Shown piece after piece: positions 1-8,399 of a stretch of 64,000 nt of DNA. Every line of letters begins with the position of its first letter. Position 1 is the stretch's first letter. This DNA comes from Kazachstania africana CBS 2517 (lineage: Eukaryota; Ascomycota; Saccharomycetes; Saccharomycetales; Saccharomycetaceae). Under the pieces are notes generated by a model, which made no database searches, had not been told where the DNA came from, and saw only the letters and a list, made by a program, of their open reading frames with translations. A program made the translations under genes and the position numbers. The stretch lies in assembly GCF_000304475.1 (NCBI RefSeq), contig NC_018940.1, forward strand, positions 62,001-126,000, written 5' to 3'.

Positions 1-819
1 GTGAATTAATTCTTCAATAATATAGGGTTTAAAGGATTCCGTGCAATGGTGTTCCAAGTGAAATTTCTCGTCTATGAGAAAGAATAATTCACTTAATGGT
101 ATTGGTTTTACAGTATTCAACTGATTGAACGTATTCAACGCTTGGAAAAGTAATTTTTCCACCGTTCTAAATTGGTCTATGACCGAAAGTTCTATGTGCA
201 TGGACATAGAGCCCAGAACTAACTTTAAGCCTTCAATAGAATGAGTGTGTTTTTGAAGTATTGAAAAATATGCATCCTCCAGAAAAATGCTCTTATCTGA
301 ATTTAGCATGAAATAATCTAGTAGGGAATTCAATGCCAAAGGTTTGATCGCTTCCATTTCGCACTTACTTCTTGACATTAACTGAATTATTTCTTTAAAT
401 TGTTGGTCATCACTTATATCATGTAAATGAAATTTTGGAATAGTATCATTAGATAATTGGCAAAGCTGGATTTTTCTCGTACTAAGGTTCAGATTGTAAT
501 CATTTACCCATTTATGAAGACCAATATTTGAATTGAATTTGAGAGATATGGGAGTCAAAATGGTCTTGAAAGTTTTCGGATGCAATATTAATGAGGAGAA
601 AATCGGTTTTCCATTGGCTATAGAAGTATTTCTTTGTTTATAACAAAGCCTGAATTGTTCAATTGGTGTGGCCCTGTAAAATGGATGGATCAATTTCTCA
701 GGTGGTGGATTATATCTAAGAAAACCCTCCTTTCGACGTGGAGCGCTGTGAGATGCTCTAACTAACTTCAAGTACAGATTATTGTACCCAGTGTCACTTC
801 CTATAGGCAATCTCTGCAT
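1..819 (-). CDS. AEP1: AEP1-like mitochondrial ATP9-expression factor, 3' end outside window
   Basis: An open frame of 273 codons runs from the ATG at 819 off the left edge without a stop, so only the N-terminal part is seen. An in-frame TGA lies just upstream of this ATG, which is the only available start. The N-terminus is basic and free of membrane segments (MQRLPIGSDTGYNN...), and the rest is rich in leucine, phenylalanine and lysine like yeast mitochondrial mRNA-specific factors. I recognise it mainly by synteny: AEP1 (YMR064W) sits beside RIM9, ARG7 and RNA14 in S. cerevisiae in this relative order and orientation. The family supports expression of mitochondrial ATP9 (OLI1), the ATP synthase c-ring subunit. 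The identity is inferred from position rather than from a diagnostic motif. Confidence 0.65.
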   Translation of the reverse strand, partial: MQRLPIGSDTGYNNLYLKLVRASHSAPRRKEGFLRYNPPPEKLIHPFYRATPIEQFRLCYKQRNTSIANGKPIFSSLILHPKTFKTILTPISLKFNSNIGLHKWVNDYNLNLSTRKIQLCQLSNDTIPKFHLHDISDDQQFKEIIQLMSRSKCEMEAIKPLALNSLLDYFMLNSDKSIFLEDAYFSILQKHTHSIEGLKLVLGSMSMHIELSVIDQFRTVEKLLFQALNTFNQLNTVKPIPLSELFFLIDEKFHLEHHCTESFKPYIIEELIH

Positions 820-1385
820 AATGAAAGCGATTGCATCTATCTTGCTTCAGCACTAAAGCCCTCGAAGAGTCTTAATGTATTTCTTCTCGAAGAACTAAAT
901 TGTTTCGCTATAAACAACCGTACATCCCATAACAAAGATAATGCCAACCAGTATATCAGAGTACTTCTGAAGCCACTGAAGCTTAATAAAGCTGGCGCTT
1001 GTGTAGAATTGGACCGTGAATTAGCAATACTATCCAAGTTGCTTCATGTATTTTATGTCTAGTTACTTCTTACACATGCAAATGGCACTTTCCACAGAGA
1101 AAACATTAAGTTAATATCTAGATTGAAATTTTTGGAATATTTATTATGTATACAATTTATATGAATCTTTAGGCAGAAATGACTATAAGAAATGCGAAAA
1201 TTCTTTTATCTTTACATATAAGGCTTGCTAGAAAGTTTTTACCAGCTCTTAGAAGCGATTTTTCTATACAGTAACTCACCACGTCTTTTATGGGATACAA
1301 AATTGTAATTTTTCAAAAATGGAGTACATACTGGAGAATAGTTCATTCTATGCATTCAGGTCAGCTCAATCTCGATTCCTCTAGC
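820..1385. other. intergenic AEP1 upstream / RIM9 downstream
   Basis: This is 566 bp between the AEP1 start and the RIM9 stop. It holds AEP1's promoter and the RIM9 3' region. The longest frame on the minus strand (837-1037) starts with TTG, has no ATG and matches nothing I know. No RNA gene, repeat or clear factor site was recognised. Confidence 0.6.
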
Positions 1386-2108
1386 CTATGCAAGAATGGA
1401 GCTTTCGTAAGTGGAACCTGGTCGAGCAAACCTTGTTTTTGGTACTGCAATTTCGCTCTGTGAATGTGTACTTTGAATAGCAACGCCATCCAAACCATTT
1501 ATTGAGTATGCTTCAATGGAAGATATTCTTTCCACCTCATTTTTCAATGCTTCGTAATTCCTTATAGAAACTGTTCTTCTGTAGGACCATAACATAGAAC
1601 AAACCGGAGCTATCATTATAACAGAAGAGAAGCCAAGCCAGCCAGGCCAACCTAAATGGTTTGCAAAGAGTAGTATGTCAACCAAGAAGGAGAAAAGGGA
1701 GAGTACAAAATCTGGTAGTGAAATCACTGCGCCGAGAAGAAGGAACCTAGGTTGTCTCCCAAGATCTGTAAAGTTAATAAATAACACAATAATCCATAAG
1801 ACCGTTGTATTTGCCAGGGCAAAGACATGAACTATTAACAGTTTAGATACTGGGAATTTTGAGCTTGAAGGTAACACGAGGGAAGCATCCTTATAGATCT
1901 CAGCATAACCAATATGTGGCTTAGTACAAAATTTGTTGGGCCCCAATATCTGACACCAGCCGAATACCCCATATGTCAATCCTCCATGAGTACAGAGTGC
2001 AATGCTATCAGTCAGTGGAACCGAAAGTATAGGGAAAATTTGGAAGATGATCACTAGCGTCAGCAATATAACCAATATTTTAGTCGTAGAAAACAATGGC
2101 CAGAGCAT
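1386..2108 (-). CDS. RIM9: Rim9, tetraspan membrane protein of the RIM101 pH-sensing pathway
   Basis: This is a 240-residue protein; the S. cerevisiae family member is of almost the same length. It has four hydrophobic segments, near residues 10-30, 90-112, 122-145 and 155-175, and a hydrophilic tail rich in Ser/Thr. The loop after the first segment carries cysteines (SIALCTHGGLTYGVFGWC), as in the SUR7/Rim9 (fungal PalI) family. Rim9 assists the plasma-membrane sensor Rim21 in alkaline pH signalling, which leads to Rim101 processing. The ATG at 2106-2108 is the first one; one more upstream codon is open but is GTG. It is divergent from ARG7, as in S. cerevisiae. Confidence 0.88.
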   Translation of the reverse strand: MLWPLFSTTKILVILLTLVIIFQIFPILSVPLTDSIALCTHGGLTYGVFGWCQILGPNKFCTKPHIGYAEIYKDASLVLPSSSKFPVSKLLIVHVFALANTTVLWIIVLFINFTDLGRQPRFLLLGAVISLPDFVLSLFSFLVDILLFANHLGWPGWLGFSSVIMIAPVCSMLWSYRRTVSIRNYEALKNEVERISSIEAYSINGLDGVAIQSTHSQSEIAVPKTRFARPGSTYESSILA

Positions 2109-2401
2109 CACAAGGTCATATCACGGCAAAAGGTAAGCCTTCATTGACTGTTTATTGTGTTACAAGAGTGTCCCGTTCTCATCAAAATTGTTATTTTTCT
2201 GTATCGAAAAAACATTATTACTTGAAATTGCTAACTCTACCCGGATATATACGTAATAGCAATAACCAAGAACAACAAATATGATGATTCTTGCGTGAGC
2301 GACTCAGTTTGGACTCGCTAATTGGTGCCCACTCAACTCGGTGGAAGCGTATGTAGCCTTTGTGTATATGACTTTGGATGATCTGTCCTTTGAAGCATCT
2401 A

Positions 2402-2408
2402 TGACTCA
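2402..2408. promoter_or_regulatory. Gcn4 site (TGACTCA) upstream of ARG7
   Basis: This is an exact match to the Gcn4 consensus TGACTCA, 117 bp before the ARG7 ATG. Gcn4 drives amino-acid biosynthesis genes in this family, including arginine genes, so site and gene agree. Binding itself is inferred. Confidence 0.8.
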
Positions 2409-2497
2409 GTGATATTTTCAGTCCTGAAAAATTCGTCTTGCAGCTCATCGCCAGTCGAAGAGTCATACTGTGTACACCAGACAACTTGCTATGCATC

Positions 2498-2507
2498 TAT
2501 ATATATA
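2498..2507 (+). promoter_or_regulatory. TATA-like tract before ARG7
   Basis: An alternating TATATATATA lies 90 bp after the Gcn4 site but only 18 bp before the first ARG7 ATG. Yeast transcription normally starts 40-120 bp downstream of TATA, so transcripts from this box would begin past that ATG. Confidence 0.5.
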
Positions 2508-2525
2508 GTAGATTTGTTGACTATC

Positions 2526-3872
2526 ATGAATAGTTCTCTCTTGACAACAGGAGTGCAAAGTAAAACTAACTTACAAAAGATATTCATGGACAAGTATTCT
2601 CTATACGTACCAAACGAAGGTACCTTCCCAAAAGGTTATAAAGTGGCCTCAATTGCTACTGGTGTAAAACCTGATGACAAGCTAGATCTAGGAATTATAC
2701 TGAACACAAACAAATCGTATAAATCCTCTGCAGCGGCAGTCTTTACCACTAATAAATTCAAAGCAGCTCCGGTGCTCGTCTCGAAGAAAGTTTTAGAGGA
2801 CAACAGTGGTAAAGATATTAATGCCATTGTGATTAATTCCGGTTGTGCAAATTCAGTCACTGGTGAAGTGGGGATGAAGGATGCGAACGAAATGATTAAT
2901 CAAATCAATTCCAAAATAGATCAAGAAAATAGTACTTTAGTCATGTCAACTGGTGTCATAGGTCAAAGACTAGATTTAGACAAGATCTCAAAGGGTATCG
3001 ATGAAAGTTTCGAAGGGCCACATTTCGATGATAGTTATGAGTCTTGGTTGAATCTTGCCAAATCGATTTGTACGACCGATACCTTCCCTAAACTAGTGAC
3101 TGAAACGTTCACATTAAACTCAAGTGGTAAGGAGTTCACTTTGACAGGTATTGCCAAAGGTGCTGGTATGATATGTCCTAACATGGCTACTTTATTGGGA
3201 TTCATTTTAACCGATTTACCAATCGAGAGTAACGCTTTAGGCAAAATGCTAAAATTTGCTACTGATAGATCATTTAATTGCATTTCTGTAGACGGTGACA
3301 TGAGTACCAATGATACAATCACAATGCTAGCGAATGGTGCGGTGGAGGTTGAGGAGATAGACGAAAATTCAAAAGACTTTTTACAGGTGCAGAAGCAAAT
3401 TACAAGATTTGCTCAAAAATTAGCACAGCTAGTGGTTCGTGACGGTGAAGGTTCTACTAAATTTGTCACAGTTAAAGTAGAAAATTCATTGGTTTATGAA
3501 GATGCTAAGGTAATTGCTGAATCAATTTCAAATTCTATGCTTGTAAAAACAGCATTATACGGCCAAGACGCTAACTGGGGTAGAATTTTATGCGCGATTG
3601 GCTATGCTAAATTGGATAATTTAAAATCACTGGATGTTGATAAGATAAATGTTAGCTTTATTACTACAGATAACTCTGAGCCTCGCGAATTGAAGTTAGT
3701 CTCCAATGGCGTTCCCCAATTGAACATTGATGAAGAAAGAGCATCAGAAATACTGGCACTAAATGATTTAGAAATCTTAGTGGACTTAGGCACCGGGAAA
3801 GAAAATGCGAAATTTTGGACCTGCGATTTGTCTCACGAATATGTTACAATTAATGGTGATTATCGTTCATGA
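2526..3872 (+). CDS. ARG7: Arg7, mitochondrial ornithine acetyltransferase (ArgJ family)
   Basis: The 448-residue protein closely resembles yeast Arg7 over its whole length. It transfers acetyl from N-acetylornithine to glutamate in the mitochondrial matrix, in the cyclic arginine pathway. The precursor self-cleaves before a threonine in the motif [16 protein letters not shown] (near residues 215-230), which is intact. Conserved blocks [11 protein letters not shown] and [18 protein letters not shown] are present, and the C-terminus [13 protein letters not shown] is the family's. The start chosen is the ATG at 2526, which gives an amphipathic leader of about 20 residues. A second ATG at 2586 (MDKYSLYVP) begins the conserved domain. 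The open frame extends further upstream without homology. Regulation by Gcn4 is suggested by the upstream site. Confidence 0.95.
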   Translation: MNSSLLTTGVQSKTNLQKIFMDKYSLYVPNEGTFPKGYKVASIATGVKPDDKLDLGIILNTNKSYKSSAAAVFTTNKFKAAPVLVSKKVLEDNSGKDINAIVINSGCANSVTGEVGMKDANEMINQINSKIDQENSTLVMSTGVIGQRLDLDKISKGIDESFEGPHFDDSYESWLNLAKSICTTDTFPKLVTETFTLNSSGKEFTLTGIAKGAGMICPNMATLLGFILTDLPIESNALGKMLKFATDRSFNCISVDGDMSTNDTITMLANGAVEVEEIDENSKDFLQVQKQITRFAQKLAQLVVRDGEGSTKFVTVKVENSLVYEDAKVIAESISNSMLVKTALYGQDANWGRILCAIGYAKLDNLKSLDVDKINVSFITTDNSEPRELKLVSNGVPQLNIDEERASEILALNDLEILVDLGTGKENAKFWTCDLSHEYVTINGDYRS

Positions 3873-3896
3873 TATATATACTTATTCAAAGATATA

Positions 3897-5933
3897 CTAA
3901 TTATTATTTTGATTTGCAGTAATTTCAACTTGATCAGTCAAGTAGTTAACTAAATTATTTGGATCTAGTAATGCATTCTTAAAATACTGACGTTTTGGTA
4001 AGATTCTCAATAAATCTACTATTTCTTGCGGTATGTTTGAATTACCTTGATTTTGTCTTTTATTTGGTTCTTCGTAATATGTGTTTTCTAATGCTCTTTT
4101 CACTGATGATTGTTCATTGCCAATATAACGATCCGGAATATTTGTCAAATTGTATAATGCGGAAGCTCTGGGTTCATACAAATATGTCAACTCTAACTTT
4201 TTAATTAAATTCTCACGTTGGATTTGATAACGATCAGTGAAAATATCAATGGAGCTCTCATTTGGGAACTTTTCGGTAAATCTTTTGATTAATGAAGCGG
4301 CGTTGTTCAAATTACCAAACTTCGCTTCATATGAGATCATTTTCTTAAATAAAACTTTTAAATGACCTAAATCTGTTATCTTTTCTATTGAAGTCTCGAA
4401 TAAAGTTTGGATCTGTGACGATTTATTAATCATGATCAGAAAATCGATATATTTATTGATGTAAATGCCATCACTGTGGAAATATTTCAAACCTAGTTCA
4501 AGCACTTTACAAGCAGTTTTATAGTCATTTTGATTTTGAAACTCTAAATAAGCATTTTCAATGTAAATATTATGGTTTAGGTTGTTTTTCAACTTACGAC
4601 ACTTACCAAAAACAGAACGAGCAGCGGTTAAACCAGATATCCTTTTAACAGTATTCATGTAAATACAATAGATATAAGTCAATTGCTCTTTCACATGATT
4701 AATTTTCTCATCCAGCTCGATATTATCCGAGGATTGTTGTTGTTTTAGTTGATTATAGTACTTCATTACAGCATTTATTGTAGTTTCATATGTATTTTTT
4801 ATTTTATCAACATTGTTCGCCAATTCGTAGGATTCTGACAATTTGAACGTTAACAATAATGACATTGGATTGGCCTTCAAGCCGTAGGATAGAAATTGTT
4901 CTGTCTCTGTGGCAGTACCCAGGTAAACACTATATTCATACCAAATTTGAGGAGTGAACACCATGAACTGGATTGCTTGTTCATAAACGTATGATCTTCT
5001 ATTATTGAAAGCGGATTCATCAAGCACTAGTTTATTTTCCTTTTCCCACGAAAACCAATCTAACCAGAGTTGCAATTGATGGGCATCTATTGGTACGTTT
5101 GGCTGAGGGATGTTATTCCTATTTACTGTACTCAGATTTAATGGAGCTACCCTTTTTAGACCCTTAGTTACATTGGACCATTCTTTATACAGCGATCTTG
5201 CCTTCATATAATCTGGGGATAATTCACCTATAAACTTTCTAGCTGTAAGGTTATTAATTTCCTGCTCCCATGCTGTGTACTTCCCCCACATCTGTTCCAA
5301 ATTATTGAATGGTACGGACAACATTCTCTTATAAAGTTTTCTTATCATATCAATTTTTTGCTGCTCTTCCCATTTATTGAATGGTTTCCAGTTCTCAAGA
5401 AAGTTAAGATAATCATTCCAAAATTGACCTGAGTTTGGCTCATAAACAGCACACTTTTCTAGCACCAATTCAAATGCTTTTATCACCACAGAACGAGCTT
5501 CATGACCACCTGTAATGATATTATTCTTTCTACGAACATAATCTAAATATATCATCCACAATGCCAGATCGTTATTATTGGAATTTCCTGAAAGACATTT
5601 GGATAGAGTGACCTCGACACTGTCAAATTCGTCCCTCTGTAAATCATTAAGTAATTGTAACGACCAAATCGGAGTATAATAAGGGAATATATCATTTAAA
5701 TTATCGTAGATTGACTTAATCTTATCATAGGATTCATTTATTTCATACAACTGAATCAATTGGAAGTATAAAAGAATGTCTGTTGGACTCTCATTGATTT
5801 TATCAGATAAGAGACCTTCTTTATCGGAAGGATCTCTTTGTTTGCCTTCCGGTTCAGCCACAGCTGGAGTTGGTGATTTGATATCTAGAGAGCCTGTAGA
5901 CAATTCAGGGGTTGCAGAATTTGACTTAGACAT
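3897..5933 (-). CDS. RNA14: Rna14, cleavage and polyadenylation factor CF IA subunit
   Basis: This is a 678-residue protein, matching S. cerevisiae Rna14 in size. It is built of HAT (half-a-TPR) helical repeats with recurring tryptophan/tyrosine positions (for example QLWLDWFSWEKENK and QMWGKYTAWEQE). The C-terminus carries the Rna15-binding 'monkeytail' region, ending near LDPNNLVNYLTDQVEI. Rna14 is a scaffold of CF IA with Rna15, Pcf11 and Clp1 for pre-mRNA 3'-end formation in the nucleus. The N-terminal 50 residues are Ser/Pro/Glu-rich and probably disordered. The first ATG is at 5933; four more upstream codons are open but begin with GTG. It converges on ARG7 with only 24 bp between stops. 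Confidence 0.94.
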   Translation of the reverse strand: MSKSNSATPELSTGSLDIKSPTPAVAEPEGKQRDPSDKEGLLSDKINESPTDILLYFQLIQLYEINESYDKIKSIYDNLNDIFPYYTPIWSLQLLNDLQRDEFDSVEVTLSKCLSGNSNNNDLALWMIYLDYVRRKNNIITGGHEARSVVIKAFELVLEKCAVYEPNSGQFWNDYLNFLENWKPFNKWEEQQKIDMIRKLYKRMLSVPFNNLEQMWGKYTAWEQEINNLTARKFIGELSPDYMKARSLYKEWSNVTKGLKRVAPLNLSTVNRNNIPQPNVPIDAHQLQLWLDWFSWEKENKLVLDESAFNNRRSYVYEQAIQFMVFTPQIWYEYSVYLGTATETEQFLSYGLKANPMSLLLTFKLSESYELANNVDKIKNTYETTINAVMKYYNQLKQQQSSDNIELDEKINHVKEQLTYIYCIYMNTVKRISGLTAARSVFGKCRKLKNNLNHNIYIENAYLEFQNQNDYKTACKVLELGLKYFHSDGIYINKYIDFLIMINKSSQIQTLFETSIEKITDLGHLKVLFKKMISYEAKFGNLNNAASLIKRFTEKFPNESSIDIFTDRYQIQRENLIKKLELTYLYEPRASALYNLTNIPDRYIGNEQSSVKRALENTYYEEPNKRQNQGNSNIPQEIVDLLRILPKRQYFKNALLDPNNLVNYLTDQVEITANQNNN

Positions 5934-6029
5934 AGTATTAACCACTCAACAAAGCCGATGATATAGCACACTGTAATAGTTCGTTTGCCACTGATATTAG
6001 CTTTCTAGCTCTTTATTCTCAAGACTACT

Positions 6030-6464
6030 TTAACTGAAAATTTTCGATTTTGGCCCGGGTAAGCCACAGGGTAGCAGTATCAACAAAGCTATTAAAGCAA
6101 GACAAAGAAGCCTTATAAAAGACTCTGATGGTGGCAATACGCAACTTTTGGGATCGATGAGTTGTGCTATGCCCTGAGAATTTACGCATTTGTGGAAACC
6201 CAGCTTCGATAGACGGTTGTTTCTATGAAGGGACGGAAAGAATAGATCTCTGATTGATGCATCGAAGTACCGCACACCAATCGAGCCATTCAGACTTATA
6301 AATAGCAGCATAGAGTATAATATAACGATGCGGAAGCTACGGTAGCTTTCTCGAAGAAGAACACGTAGGACCCCGATAATTTTACTCCTACAAATTTGTA
6401 AACCAAAACTATTCCTTTCCAAACAACAAATACCAAGAGAAGTGTTGATGCTGGCACGACTCAT
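6030..6464 (-). CDS. uncharacterised 144-codon ORF, possibly spurious
   Basis: An ATG-to-TAA frame of 144 codons fills most of the RNA14-SAM37 promoter region. The product would be cysteine-rich near its N-terminus and have two hydrophobic stretches: IVILYSMLLFISLNGSIGV in the middle and LLCLALIALLILLPCG near the C-terminus. I recognise no family. Against it being real: arginine is often CGN rather than the AGA preferred in yeast, it covers a Reb1 site, and S. cerevisiae has no gene here that I know. For it: its length is well above chance for such DNA. Treat as a candidate only. Confidence 0.15.
   Translation of the reverse strand: MSRASINTSLGICCLERNSFGLQICRSKIIGVLRVLLRESYRSFRIVILYSMLLFISLNGSIGVRYFDASIRDLFFPSLHRNNRLSKLGFHKCVNSQGIAQLIDPKSCVLPPSESFIRLLCLALIALLILLPCGLPGPKSKIFS
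6055..6062. promoter_or_regulatory. Reb1 site in RNA14 promoter
   Basis: CCGGGTAA, the complement of TTACCCGG, lies about 122 bp upstream of the RNA14 ATG. Reb1 is a general regulatory factor that keeps promoters nucleosome-free; position and perfect core support the call. Confidence 0.6.
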
Positions 6465-6580
6465 TATCTGTTTGTCACTGGCAAGAGGCTTAACAATATT
6501 AAAAACTACTGCGAACCACTTTTCATCAAGTTGAAAAAAACGTTTTGGCTACATCAAGAAAGGAAGACAGGGACGAAAAA

Positions 6581-7492
6581 ATGGGTCCAAGAACTCTGCA
6601 TTTGTGGGGAAACCCAATGGAAAAGAAGCCAAGCCAGGTTTCCGCAGAAAGTTTGGCTTTGTATTGGTATCTGTTAGAGAATGAAACTGAAATCGAGCTT
6701 GTATTCTCAAATAATGTGTACCTATCGACAGCTCGGCAGTTACCATTGTTGCTAAGTGAAAATGGTGAGCCGATTTCTGGATATCACAATATTATAGCCA
6801 GTTTATGGCGTACCGAGACGATCAATGACCGTAATCAGTTGTTTGAAAATGTTCTTCTTCATTTCGTGGAAAGTAAAATCAATGAAACTACAGAATATCA
6901 GTTATATTTGAATAGACTAAATTACTTCAATTTTACAAGATTGGAGTTTACAAAATTGCTGGCTTGGCCCTTCTCCTATAATTATCCAACAAGCCAACGT
7001 AATAACCTTCGTCATAATTTGGGATTGTCTGATAATGAGGAAGAGTCCGACAAACAGGAAGACATCGAAGAAGAAGATTTGACACAATCAAAGACCTTTA
7101 AATTACAGAAGGTGAAAAGAAAGGCTCAGAAAGAACAACTTACTGATTTGAAAAATAATCTTAAATTCAGGGAAAGGTCGTCTTCTTTGTTGAAAGAATG
7201 GAAAGAAATGAGATATTCTGAGGCCTTACTTTCAGATAGAAGCAGGAAGATCCCCGCCGACTATCTACTCTACGCCAACTTATACATTCAATTAAATTTA
7301 CCGGATGGTAAGCAAATAAGAGAAGCCATGAAGTTAAAATTGGAGTCAAGTTTTTGCAATAAAATAGAATCTGAACTAAATCACTATAATAAGCTGGCTG
7401 ATGAAAACTCTTTGAAATTCAGAGCTCCTACATTCGCAGAACAAAGTAACGTAGCAACCTCGCTTTATTACCTTGCAAAGATGTATATCTGA
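6581..7492 (+). CDS. SAM37: Sam37, subunit of the mitochondrial sorting and assembly machinery
   Basis: This is a 303-residue metaxin-like protein starting MGPRTLHLWGNP; the open frame extends 12 codons upstream but without an ATG. The N-terminal region resembles the thioredoxin/GST-like fold of Sam37/metaxins (SAESLALYWYLL, then LPLLLSENGEPISGYHNIIASLW near residues 55-85). An acidic, lysine-rich insert follows (about 150-190). Sam37 caps the outer-membrane SAM complex that inserts beta-barrel proteins and couples it to TOM. It is slightly shorter than the S. cerevisiae protein. It is divergent from RNA14, as in YMR060C-YMR061W, and 91 bp before JLP2, which is not its neighbour in S. cerevisiae. 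Confidence 0.9.
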   Translation: MGPRTLHLWGNPMEKKPSQVSAESLALYWYLLENETEIELVFSNNVYLSTARQLPLLLSENGEPISGYHNIIASLWRTETINDRNQLFENVLLHFVESKINETTEYQLYLNRLNYFNFTRLEFTKLLAWPFSYNYPTSQRNNLRHNLGLSDNEEESDKQEDIEEEDLTQSKTFKLQKVKRKAQKEQLTDLKNNLKFRERSSSLLKEWKEMRYSEALLSDRSRKIPADYLLYANLYIQLNLPDGKQIREAMKLKLESSFCNKIESELNHYNKLADENSLKFRAPTFAEQSNVATSLYYLAKMYI

Positions 7493-7583
7493 GAGCTCAT
7501 ATAAATACATATATAAATACATCTCATCGGATCGGTCACTTAAAAATTTAATCCTGCAGATCAACACAAAGTTCACTGACAGG

Positions 7584-8198
7584 ATGGTATATTTCTTCGA
7601 ATCCAGGCCTACAGAATATGCAACACCATATCAGATTGTTATGGGCAAAGACAAATTTGAAAATGACCTGCTAATCAAATATTCTTACAAAGAGTTGAAC
7701 TATGTATGGTTCCACACAGATAAATATTCAAGTGCACATGTGTATCTGAAATTACAACCCAATGAAAAATCCTTAGATGATGTCCCAGACGATGTATTGA
7801 ACGATTGCTTGCAAATGGTCAAGGCCAATTCAATTCAGGCTAACAAAATGGTACAATGCACCATCATCATTTCGCCATGGACCAACTTAAAGAAGAACAG
7901 ATTTATGAAACCAGGTGAAGTCTCTTTCAAATCTCTGAAGATGTGTCGAAGAAAGCAAGCATTCCAAAGAGACAACAAAATTCTGAATAGATTGACGAAG
8001 ACCAGAGTCGAATTGTTCGAAGACGTCGAGGAGACTCTCCATTTGGCAAAGAAATCCAAAGACGGTGAGTTTTTCAGTACACTCTTGGCAAATAACAGGG
8101 ATAAACCGCTCGAAGAGGAGCTGGAAAGAAAAAGAGCCAAGAAACTGGCCAAATGCAAGAAGAAGAACCAAGATGATGAAGGGGAAGACGATATATGA
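7584..8198 (+). CDS. JLP2: Jlp2, CCDC25/NFACT-R family protein
   Basis: The 204-residue product starts MVYFFESRPTEY, the diagnostic opening of the CCDC25/Jlp2 family. The conserved core follows: YQIVMGKDKFENDLLIKY, then ELNYVWFHTDKYSSAHVYL, an NFACT-R (DUF814)-type domain related to the RQC2/NEMF RNA-binding module. The C-terminal third is a charged Lys/Glu helix ending in an acidic tail. The precise role in yeast is not established; human CCDC25 has been reported as a DNA sensor. The open frame continues 37 codons upstream without family similarity, and the ATG at 7584 matches the family start. It is the first gene of the YMR132C-side block. Confidence 0.9.
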   Translation: MVYFFESRPTEYATPYQIVMGKDKFENDLLIKYSYKELNYVWFHTDKYSSAHVYLKLQPNEKSLDDVPDDVLNDCLQMVKANSIQANKMVQCTIIISPWTNLKKNRFMKPGEVSFKSLKMCRRKQAFQRDNKILNRLTKTRVELFEDVEETLHLAKKSKDGEFFSTLLANNRDKPLEEELERKRAKKLAKCKKKNQDDEGEDDI

Positions 8199-8251
8199 TA
8201 CGCTCAATTCAACTATATAATCGACTCATTACTTTAGATTGGTTTTAGTCA

Positions 8252-8259
8252 GTCACGTG
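8252..8259. promoter_or_regulatory. Cbf1-type E-box GTCACGTG
   Basis: This is an exact RTCACRTG element (the CDEI/Cbf1 site) between JLP2 and RRB1, about 140 bp before the RRB1 ATG. No AT-rich CDEII plus CCGAA-type CDEIII follows, so it is a promoter element rather than a centromere. Confidence 0.5.
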
Positions 8260-8303
8260 TATCTTTTATCTTTTCTTTCCAAGTAAAATTTTCGATGAAA
8301 AAC

Positions 8304-8322
8304 TGAAAAATTTTGCGATGAG
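8304..8322 (+). promoter_or_regulatory. RRPE + PAC ribosome-biogenesis element pair
   Basis: TGAAAAATTTT (8304-8314, RRPE) is followed directly by GCGATGAG (8315-8322, PAC), about 80 bp upstream of RRB1. This pair marks ribosome-biogenesis promoters in budding yeasts (Stb3 and Dot6/Tod6 targets), in agreement with the gene. A degenerate copy, AAAATTTT-CGATGA, lies at 8285-8298. Confidence 0.8.
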
Positions 8323-8399
8323 CATGAAGGAAAAGTATATATTGAATAGTAAATTAAGAGCTTGTACAAGGAGTTTCGACTACCACACAACATCCCCTG

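Larger units (their letters stand above)
2109..2525. other. RIM9-ARG7 divergent promoter region
   Basis: This 417-bp gap separates two genes read outward. It contains a perfect Gcn4 palindrome (2402-2408) and a TATA tract (2498-2507), described separately. A weaker partial match, CGACTCA, lies near 2300. No additional gene is supported. Confidence 0.7.
5934..6580. other. RNA14-SAM37 divergent intergenic region
   Basis: This is 647 bp between two genes transcribed outward. It contains a Reb1 site near RNA14 and, on the minus strand, an unexplained 144-codon ATG ORF (6030-6464), both listed separately. Nothing else was recognised. Confidence 0.6.

Noticed and set aside
837..1037. 66-codon minus-strand frame upstream of AEP1 as a gene or AEP1 5' part
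   Set aside because: It begins with TTG, has no ATG, is in another frame from AEP1 and resembles nothing known.
8252..8340. Centromere, suggested by a CDEI-like GTCACGTG
   Set aside because: No 75-90 bp AT-rich CDEII followed by a CDEIII-like CCGAA core is present; the element sits in the RRB1 promoter.
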